Shown piece by piece: positions 7,101-14,395 of a DNA stretch of 14,395 bases. The translations under genes and the position numbers were made by a program. The first letter of the stretch is position 1; each line of letters opens with the position of its first letter. The stretch is from assembly GCA_002751075.1 (NCBI GenBank), contig NAOQ01000343.1, forward strand, positions 1 through 14,395. Direction: 5' to 3'. Origin of the DNA: Ichthyophonus hoferi (lineage: Eukaryota > Opisthokonta > Ichthyosporea > Ichthyophonida > Ichthyophonidae). The notes beneath the pieces were generated by a model that was given only the letters and a program-made list of their open reading frames with translations, did no database searches and was not told where the DNA came from.

Positions 7101-9372
7101 TAAGACCCCCTAGTCATCAAATAACTATTTTACAAATTAAATTAGCTATTATCCTTATAAAGTCTTGTATTATTAATAAATATATTATAATTTTAATATA
7201 GAAGTATATCATTATTATATGGACATTTTAAACTAAATTAACTTTTTTACTTTAATATTATAAATAGGACTTTGAATTAAATACCTACTCTTTTGAGAGA
7301 TAATAAATTCAATTTGACCTATGGGGGATTCGGATTATATCTCATTATATGCCTACCCCATGACCTTTATACTTCCTTTTTAAAAGTTGTTATGATTGGC
7401 GGAGAGCGAATAGTACAAAGCTAATCTATTGGTACCCCTACCTATGAGATCAGATGCCTGGAACATTCTAAGATTTTATATGAAGACCCCAAACCTCTCT
7501 TACGGGTCGCTTGGAACAAGCATGACCCTAACTATATAGGTATGAAAATTATACCCCGATGCCCATTGGTTGGTCTATCTCTTTAATTAATTAATTAAGG
7601 ATGGAAGTTCACAGTAATATAACGTTGAAAGAATCTGGGAGATGATTGGATAAGAGGAAGAGGCATATAAATAGATAATGAGAGTGGGATAAAAAATATT
7701 TGACAATTAGAGATATGATACGAAACAGCAATAATACATACATGAAAGCCTATTTAAACTAGACAATGCAAGTGTTTGTTTGACCGGATATATATATGAA
7801 ATAGAGTGTGATCATTATTTGATATGATTTAGCATTATACACGAACACCAACTATAATTATCCTTTCTCTCTTTCTTATTCTTTTTTATTCTTACTTCTT
7901 CTATTCTCTTTCCTCCCTCCCTCTCTCTCGCTCATAATCCTTTACATATATATATATATATACTTTATACTCCCCTACACTATATACGTATGCTACGAAC
8001 ACAATAATATACTAATATACTGATACAGTTGACCAATAATAAATTTTAGGTATAATTATATTCCTCTCTATTCACCTATACACACCAATAATATTATCCA
8101 TAGACTTTAAGTTACAGTAATAATTATGCATGGTGCATATCTAGGGATAGCTCTTTGACAATAAACTAAAACAAAAACGGGTATGAGATTATATATATCC
8201 TCATATGCTTCTTTCTCTCTTTCCCCAATCCTTTTCTACTTCTCTCATCGTTAGTTCTCTCACCCTCTTAAACATCCTCACACCTATATGTGTTGTTTAT
8301 ATTTTCTGTTTTATTTTCTTTTTATTTCTTTCTCTTTCCTCCCTATGCCCACCCATATTACTACCTCTATTACTATATGCTATAGCAACCATGGCGATTG
8401 CGAGCGACAAGGTAGTAGTTATAGATGTACGTGGCGCACCCGTGCCAGTGATGGAGCTGATTGGCCACCAGTCAGCTGTTAGTGGTCTAGACTGGGCCCC
8501 TCATTCGAGTCATGTGTGCTCAGCAGGTAAGTGGATAGAAGCGCATTGTAATCCGATTAGGAAATCTAGCATTTAAGCACTGTTAGTACTACAGTAAATA
8601 ATGATTGGATGCAGGGATCATAGATTAACCGTTGGTCCAATTATATCAACGCTTGTATTTAAATAATATTTGTTCAACTATGACCTTGACCAATAAATTA
8701 ATCTCACCATTTACATTCAAATCACAAGAGGTCGATTTCAGACCTAACAACTCCTCTAAATAATTAATCCTAGTCACTGTATCAATAGGTTGATGGTAAT
8801 TAATTGGAGCAGTGCTGATGAAAATCCTTATTGATGAAGGAATTGTTCATAAGAAATGTCTGCATAAATTAATTGCTTGATCACTTGGACGTTTATTTAC
8901 ACGAACTAATAGGTCCACAATAACTTTACCATTGATGCAAAATAAGCGCTGTTTTCTTTAATATTCTCTATCTAGTTATTTGTATCTTAACAATTAATGG
9001 TATATATTAGTGTGTTATTGTAGGTTATTACTGTTATTCCTTTTATAAGATAGTAATAGAGGTAGGGGGTGTATGTTGATTGGCTTTAGTGTTGCTGTAT
9101 GAAGTTATGCTTGCTTTTTTTTTATTGGTTACCCCATTACCATCACCAATTATTCCCTCTTCCTTACATACCCCCATCTCACCTCTATAGGAGATGACAA
9201 GCAAGCCCTAATATGGCAGGTGAATGGTACGGAAGAGAGATATAGATCACCCATGCTCACTTACACGGCTGAGGCTGAGATCAATCAAATCAAATGGTCG
9301 CCAACCGCTACTGAGGCTCTTAACTGGGTGGCAATATGTTTCCAGAATAAGTTACAGATACTACGTGTTTAG
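4192..9372 (+). CDS. DCAF7: DCAF7/WDR68 (TTG1/AN11) family WD40 protein, 8 exons, complete
   Basis: Exons: 4192-4326, 5030-5131, 5581-5682, 6219-6332, 6700-6824, 7454-7539, 8386-8526, 9191-9372 (stop TAG). They sum to 987 bases, 328 residues; the human protein has about 342. Intron phases are 0,0,0,0,2,1,1. Family hallmarks in order: KRRKEIYTY near the start, [13 protein letters not shown] (66-78), [56 protein letters not shown] (180-193), [12 protein letters not shown] (234-237), [15 protein letters not shown] (269-277), and a C-terminus ending LQILRV. The fold is a WD40 propeller. FDMR and IDVR resemble the WDxR box by which CUL4 receptors contact DDB1. Relatives act as scaffolds for DYRK/HIPK kinases in animals and for MYB-bHLH complexes in plants, in nucleus and cytoplasm. 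The start fits the family N-terminus and has G at -3 and +4. Compared with human it lacks about 11 residues after the TIWxLE segment (residue 151). Confidence 0.95.
4327..5029 (+). other. Intron 1 of DCAF7 homologue, microsatellite-rich
   Basis: The donor is GTATAG and the acceptor TATACAG. A TG/TATG-rich microsatellite follows the donor at 4363-4413. CATA/TATA repeats lie at 4456-4497 and a TATG/TA run at 4916-4957. There is no strong pyrimidine tract before the acceptor. A 64-codon open frame at 4943-5137 is simply the end of this intron read into exon 2. Confidence 0.9.
5132..5580 (+). other. Intron 2 of DCAF7 homologue
   Basis: The donor is GTATAG, followed by a TG/TATG-rich tract to about 5188. 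Near the 3' end is a CATA repeat (about 5482-5525), then the strongest pyrimidine tract of the gene, ending in CCCCCAG. Open frames on both strands here are by-products of low-complexity sequence. Confidence 0.9.
5683..6218 (+). other. Intron 3 of DCAF7 homologue
   Basis: The donor is GTAAGC and the acceptor GTATACAG. CACTAAC at 6194-6200, near the TACTAAC form, is a good branch-site candidate close before the acceptor. A CATA repeat lies near 5917-5943. A 90-codon open frame at 6075-6347 is the tail of this intron joined to exon 4 in frame, so translation of an unspliced message is not excluded by that stretch alone. Confidence 0.9.
6333..6699 (+). other. Intron 4 of DCAF7 homologue with opposed TATG and CACATA tracts
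   Basis: At 367 bp this is the shortest coding intron. After the donor GTATAT lies a TATG/TGTA-rich stretch (about 6350-6412) containing ATGTACATGTG and TGTACATGT. Before the acceptor lies a CA/CTAC-rich stretch (about 6636-6697). The two ends are of roughly complementary composition. Its removal joins ...TIWQLE to TQQVKAQ.... This is where the human protein carries about 11 extra residues. Confidence 0.9.
6825..7453 (+). other. Intron 5 of DCAF7 homologue
   Basis: The donor is GTATGC in phase 2. The acceptor is CAG at 7451-7453. An AG five bases earlier (7447-7448) would break the frame, and only 7454 restores [13 protein letters not shown], matching the family RHLEHSTIIYEDP. GCTAATC near 7418 is a possible branch site. 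Besides the minisatellite, a 17-bp direct repeat (CTCATTATATGCCTACC) occurs at 7033-7049 and 7341-7357. Confidence 0.9.
6840..7004 (+). repeat. Minisatellite in intron 5 with (TTATA)n expansion
   Basis: There are three head-to-tail copies of a unit beginning CTATGCAACACTATAC: 6840-6890 (51 bp), 6891-6971 (81 bp) and 6972-7004 (partial). The middle copy is 30 bp longer because of six additional TTATA pentamers. The flanking unit sequences (AGAAGGAAAATAGGTTTTAT) are the same in the first two copies, so the array is recent. It lies close after the intron 5 donor at 6825. Confidence 0.9.
7540..8385 (+). other. Intron 6 of DCAF7 homologue, long pyrimidine tracts
   Basis: At 846 bp this is the longest intron. 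The donor is GTATGA (phase 1) and the acceptor CTATAG. It holds an interrupted TTAATTAA run near 7585-7600, a CT-rich tract at 7861-7929, a TA run near 7946-7962, and a second pyrimidine-rich tract from about 8204 nearly to the acceptor. The open frame from 8205 into exon 7 results from that pyrimidine tract. Confidence 0.9.
8527..9190 (+). other. Intron 7 of DCAF7 homologue
   Basis: The donor GTAAGT is the best consensus donor of the gene. The acceptor is CTATAG, preceded by a C/T-rich stretch (about 9128-9188). The interior is AT-rich unique-looking sequence without microsatellites or recognisable coding. Confidence 0.9.
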
Positions 9373-9960
9373 GTTGTTTTTATGTAGCATGCGTAGTATG
9401 TATAGGCCTATATCTATGCACACATATTTACTTATTTACTTCCTTGCCTACTGTCATACACACGCATACCTATACTCATTAGTATATGCTTACCTACCTA
9501 CCTACCCACACATAAGTGTATATGTATATATACAATACATATATTATATTCACACACGTACATACATATGAACCTACAGAGCTAGGAAGTGTATGGTAAT
9601 CTAAACTATTGGTTATCCTGACCTGTTTAACATGAAAGTTCGTATATTAGGCTTATTCACTTACAATTTCTTAGCCATAAAAGTCTGAATATGCTTTTTA
9701 TTTTTATTGCTAACTACTGACATGTGACATGATTGGCTTTCAATGTTTAATGCTTATAATTATATTCTAAATATAATGTGCTCGTTTTATTGGCTAAGTC
9801 CCATACTATGTATGTATTGTACCTTAATGAAAACTTGAAAACTGTGCAGTTAATTTGCACTCTCCTTTTAAAATTTATGCTTGCTTTGTGATAACAGTCT
9901 ATTAAAAGGTATCGGGTATATATGGCTTTATGAGCTGACCTCGGCATAGAAAAATGTAAA
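9373..9960 (+). other. Presumed 3' UTR and downstream flank of DCAF7 homologue
   Basis: After the stop codon there is a CA/TATG microsatellite region (about 9415-9570), then AT-rich sequence. No AATAAA occurs here; ATTAAA at 9901-9906 is the nearest variant I can see, so the mRNA end is not fixed. Open frames at 9224-9571 (plus) and 9747-9947 (minus) have low-complexity or unrecognised products and are not called. Confidence 0.5.
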
Positions 9961-10505
9961 AAGCGATAGTAAAGATATTAAAACACTATAGTAATTACTG
10001 CAACTACTGCCTGCCAAGCCGTGATATGGGACTAAATGATTTTCTATTAGATCAAGAACGAAAATTTAAATTTAAAAATGTCTGCAAATCAGTATTTTTT
10101 TGTTTTAAAAAATGTAATATGGGATCTCTGCTTAGATGATCTTACTGGTTCTTGTTAAATTTAATGCTTTCTTGTGATTGGATCTAACTTTACTGTGTCA
10201 TATAGTTGTGTGCTGGTAGGGTATTGATTTTGTCGACTTCAGTCTGGGTAGTTACTATCTCACTGTGTTGTAGTTATTATCTCACCTATTTATGAATGCC
10301 AATTGATAATTACATTTAGATAATCAAAATGAAAATAATTTTTGTTTATTCCATTACTGTAAAATTAAGAATGTAGGTCCTGTCATGTTATCTAATTATA
10401 GCATAATATCTAGAGACTATTTGGCAAGCCAATCATTAGCTAACTACTTATTTAAAGTGATTAATATTCTACCTATGATGCATATGTGACTAGTGAACAG
10501 ATTCA

Positions 10506-10554
10506 CTCTGCAAATCTATATATTAAGCCTAATAATAGTCACTTATTTGCAGAG
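10506..10554. repeat. Small inverted repeat
   Basis: CTCTGCAAAT (10506-10515) and ATTTGCAGAG (10545-10554) are perfect reverse complements around a 29-base spacer. They could form a hairpin or be the ends of a tiny element. No target duplication is evident. Confidence 0.5.
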
Positions 10555-13213
10555 ATTAATTGATAACCTATTTTACCAATCTTGTATGCTTTGTTACCCA
10601 AGTTATATAATTGATCTCGCGAATTATTCTGTTAATCTGGATTGAAGCAGAAAAAATGTATTCAGTATTTTCTGCATATATGCAAGCAAATATATGTATA
10701 TGTATGTATATATAGATATAACTGGTACAGGTTATATACTTGAAAATTCCACACCTCTATATATATGCATCTATCAAACATGTTATTATATTATTGTATA
10801 GGTATATATATTCATCTGCACTGATATACAATAACACCTCTGTACAAGCAATCTTATGCTAGATCATTTATGTTCATATATCGCTATTATTTTAATCTCG
10901 ATCTACAGTTTATTGACAATTACGTTCCGATTAAATAATTATTTAATATAATTTGTTTGCATAATCTTTATACCAATTATTTATATATGCATATTTATCT
11001 GGAATAGCAACACAAAATGCAATTGTATTTATAAACTACTCGAGTGTCAATGAGATAAAATTATATTTAAGTAATCCCAATAAATCCCAATTAATTGCAC
11101 GACCTAACGTGTGGCATATAATATGTTCAGTCAACCCGAATTATTTCAAACTAGGTAATGGTTTGGTCGACTAACCAATTGGAATAAGTATTAGTTTAAG
11201 GTTAAGATAATTGTATAAATGATAAATAAATAAATCCTACTGTGTATTTATTTATGTATTGGAAATATTATTTTGCTAAACAACATCTCGATGCAGACCT
11301 TGTTTATCATGACCATACACAAGATAAGTAGAATACTTAAATCAGTTTTTCAGGTATATTTTTTTGGAGCCATCTGACTGATCAGAATATGCTTCCACTC
11401 GAGTAATCATCATCATACACTAACACTGATATATGTTAGTTTTTTTACATATGATATTGTAGATACATAAACTGTTTGGTTGGTTACAATATATAGTAGC
11501 TTTAACGTTTTTGTGAAATATTTTTGTAGTAGAGTGCTTGGGCTTCCCTATATATATATGTATGTATCTTTCTTCCATTCTATTAGTATAATAAATGTAT
11601 ATGTACGACTCACCCAATACTCTAGTATACCAAGTCCTGCTCTCTAGTTCATAATTACACTTCAATAACAAGAAGATATATAATAGTCATCCGAATCTGG
11701 AGGTGCAGAGACTCTCGTATTCAACAGATTTTTCAGGGAGTCGAATCGTTGACACTCGTTATATAAAAAGATCTAAATATATAATAAACATCAGGTTGCC
11801 ATATAAACAAGTTATACAGAAATTGTGTACTTTACTTACATCGATGATATTAAGTTGGATCTCTCAGTTGCACAATCCATTCCACCAAATAAACTTGAGT
11901 TTAAATCTTAACAACTACAAAAACTTTCTTGTTTATATCTAAACAACTGTTCATTATCTCTTAACCTTTCATATATTTCTTGGTTGCTATTTCTCTTTAT
12001 TTTTCTTCAATTATCAACTCATTATGTAGACAAACAATATTTATCATTTAATTGATTTCAATTATTATGTTTGAACTTTTGATACTTTTAATTAAACTTA
12101 AATGAATTGTGTATGTTTTATATAACTTAGTCGACTCCTTATTACTAGTCCAATTTATTTTATGATAAGTTATAATAGCTACTAATTATTTTATTCCCAT
12201 TACTTAATTATTTTTATGGCACTGTATCTATTTTTACTATATAATTTGTAATATTAGTATTTTCGTTAAACAGGATCGTAGTATCCATTGATATGTATAG
12301 GTCTAGCAGGGTTCAATCCATATATCCCTTTTATATTAAGCTATGACAGATATTATCACATATACTATAATAAATATTGCGTTACTGGCTCATCCCACTA
12401 CTTATTACATATAGATCAAAGTCACGTTTTAAAACAAAACATTTACATTAATATTTCCTTCCGATCAACAAATCTCAACGAAGCATATATAAATTCATGT
12501 AATAACTAGACAAATCTACTGCTTGCTTTAAAATTTCATTATAATGGAGCGTCATTAGTGCATCTTTAAAAGAGAGCTTATAGTGGTTGCAATAGTCTTA
12601 TTAACAAATATTTTTGTATAATTAGCTGTTGTGTTACAATCCTAAGCAGTGTTTATTTTGGTCGTCGTGAACACATACCAATATATTTATTTTTATCTCT
12701 TCAAGTAGTAATGTTTCTAGTTTCCATTGTTTATTTAAATTGCTTACTTAACTAAATTGGAAAGGTGAAAAAACAACAGAGTTGGAACAATATAATAGCT
12801 ATAAGAGATCTATTATGATCAACACCACTTAACCTCGCATTGTTATTTTTTATCTGGAAACTCATTAACTATGTTATCCATCAGATAAATTTTAATTTCT
12901 TCCAGTGCTTATCTGTTTTTCTCTGGCTAAGAGCCAACAGGGACTAATTATTATCTTAGAACATATTTTTAAGGCCCAGTAATAGTAACAGAAATATTGG
13001 ATAATTACCACACTTTACATCTACCATCTAGGTTTCAAAACACCCCTACTGGTCTAATAAGAGTACTTAACTACTCATCGTGTGCTTAAAATTTTTAATC
13101 ACGCTTTGTGATGTTGATCATTACCTTACAATACTCCGGGTAAAAAGTGGAGTAATAATAAGTATTATTAAAGAGACAAGGGTTACAGTGACTAGTTATA
13201 GCTAGCCCCAAAA

Positions 13214-13241
13214 TAGCATGAGTGTTTAGGGGTTCATGCTA
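13214..13241. repeat. Small hairpin
   Basis: TAGCATGA (13214-13221) pairs perfectly with TCATGCTA (13234-13241) around a 12-base loop. It is not followed by any feature that suggests a function. Confidence 0.4.
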
Positions 13242-14069
13242 AAGAAATATTATGCTTCGTACGCAAGAATGTTAGTATCTTAATCTTTATCTCACTACAT
13301 GTAGTGGTGAGTAAAAGTATCTATAAATATTACCTTTACAATTAGAAGGCAAAAAAAAGGCAATTAAATATACTCTCAAAGTTGTTGTTCCGGTTATAAT
13401 TAAACTAGAATGAAAAGGGTTGGGTTACCAGCATATTTTTGAAAGAAAACCATGTCCCACACGTCATTTAGCATGTAATTTCCTTCAAAATACATACATA
13501 TCGTAGATTTACCATCTGGTATTAAACCTTAATCAAACCAAATTGCCTGGCCAACGTCCCAAACCGGACTAAAAATAGTTAACCAATGGGCCAAGTACTT
13601 CATATTCAATTGAATGGATTGCCAAAAGAATATATTTTGCCCAATTTTTTAAAAAAAGTACGTATTACTTGCCTGGTTAATATATTAAAATATTACTTGT
13701 ATATTCAAACATTGTACATAATAATATTATTACAATTTATAATTAAACTATGACCGAGTGTCTAATCCCTGAAGCACGACAGGCCTTTTTGTTTTTGTAA
13801 GTTCTTGGAATTAGCTAGAGTCATGTACGGACCAAATATTGATCTATCTCATTGTACAACTGGCACGAATTCTTATAAAATATTATTTACTAGACTCAAT
13901 ATAGATAAATCAGATATTTTATTATTTAACAAATAAAATTAATCATTATAAGATCCTATCTTTTATAAAAAATAAGCAATTAATTAGTAATGCCTTTTCA
14001 TTACTTGGCTTACTAGCATAAATTAATAGTTAATTCGTGTTATTGGATTTAGAAGTAGCTATGGGAAAG

Positions 14070-14206
14070 TTCATATCTCCATATTCGGAACACGATAACA
14101 CCCTAAACGAGCCCTTGTAAAAGGTCTCATATAGTAAAGTAATTTAAAAATCTAACTAGTGAAGTAGTTAATAGCGATGTTTCTAACTGCATTTAGTCTC
14201 AATATA
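14070..14206 (+). repeat. Large inverted repeat, left arm
   Basis: This 137-bp arm is the reverse complement of 14261-14395 except for three substitutions and one 2-bp indel (an extra AT near 14130). It starts TTCATATCTCCATATTCGG and ends CTCAATATA. No open frame of note is present. It may be a terminal inverted repeat of a foldback or MITE-like DNA element, or a locus producing hairpin RNA. Confidence 0.95.
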
Positions 14207-14260
14207 ATACAGCTCAGAAAAGAATTCTTAGGCAGACTGAGACTTGTGGTTCTTCACACA

Positions 14261-14395
14261 TATATTGAGACTAAATGCAGTTAGAAACATTGCTAATAAC
14301 TACTTCACTAGTTAGATTTTTAAACTACTTTACTATGAGACCTTTTACAAGGGCTCGTTTAGGGTGTTATCGTGTTCCGAATATGGAGATATGAA
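14261..14395 (-). repeat. Large inverted repeat, right arm
   Basis: This is the mate of the left arm, separated from it by a 54-bp spacer (14207-14260). The match runs to the last base of the window, so the arm may continue further. The spacer holds AAGAATTCTT and a CTCAG/CTGAG pair that could fold further; it has no coding content. Confidence 0.95.

Larger units (their letters stand above)
9961..14069. other. Gene-free AT-rich region
   Basis: I read both strands and found no recognisable protein, exon series, RNA gene or transposon coding sequence. Open frames of 73-83 codons at 11420-11671 (minus), 11703-11942 (plus) and 12288-12509 (plus) are rich in Ile, Tyr, Asn and Lys, as expected for translated AT-rich DNA, and look like no family I know. 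Small inverted repeats occur at 10506-10554, 11226-11255 and 13214-13241. Simple TATG repeats are few (near 10690-10720), a contrast with the introns of the WD40 gene. Confidence 0.6.

Noticed and set aside
8205-8576. 123-codon open frame including part of the WD40 protein, possible internal start
   Set aside because: The first 60 codons are translated intronic pyrimidine tract. Family homology starts exactly at the spliced exon 8386, and the frame ends by running into intron 7.
11222-11255. ATAAATAAAT / ATTTATTTAT hairpin
   Set aside because: Both arms are simple ATAA repeats, which pair by composition alone in such AT-rich DNA.
12300-12330. GGTTCAATCC, like a tRNA T-loop / B box
   Set aside because: The flanking bases do not pair into a T stem, and no A box, anticodon arm or acceptor stem fits at the required distances.
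11420-12509. Three open frames of 73-83 codons as possible genes
   Set aside because: Their composition is that of random AT-rich DNA, there is no recognisable motif, and starts and stops show no supporting context.
13766-13936. 57-codon open frame, considered as a mobile-element remnant
   Set aside because: No catalytic motif or family resemblance is seen, and the length is within chance expectation.

Overview
The window is AT-rich nuclear DNA from a eukaryote. It carries two intron-containing protein genes on the plus strand and long stretches with no recognisable gene. One intron of gene 1 has a perfect TACTAAC-type branch site 16 bases before its acceptor AG. The second protein resembles the shorter, plant- and fungus-like form of its family. 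I lean towards an early-diverging fungus, with other intron-rich low-GC eukaryotes possible. Introns of 367-846 bp are long for a fungus, so this placement is weak.

Layout. 11-854: the 3' part of a gene for a small protein of tandem Cys-Pro repeats; its 5' end lies off the window. 855-4191: about 3.3 kb of AT-rich intergenic DNA holding a candidate polyadenylation signal, a twice-occurring arrangement of three short motifs (around 2556-2603 and 3115-3167), and a likely TATA-type promoter and leader from about 3613. 4192-9372: a complete eight-exon gene for a 328-residue WD40 protein of the DCAF7/WDR68/TTG1 (AN11) family. All seven introns are supported by homology, GT-AG ends and phase. The introns contain TATG/CATA microsatellites, a minisatellite and long pyrimidine tracts. 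9373-14069: about 4.7 kb in which I find no convincing gene. 14070-14395: a large, nearly perfect inverted repeat (two arms of about 135 bp, 54-bp spacer) running to the last base.

Nothing ties the two genes functionally; they are neighbours in the same orientation. The DCAF7 homologue is a conserved scaffold and CUL4-DDB1 substrate-receptor type protein. The Cys-Pro repeat protein is the least explained item: all 12 visible cysteines are followed by proline, and a recent internal duplication has diverged almost only at silent sites. Both window ends lie in duplicated sequence (a repeated exon at the start, the inverted repeat at the end), as expected of a contig broken at repeats. I saw no rRNA, tRNA, CRISPR array, or viral or retroelement coding sequence.
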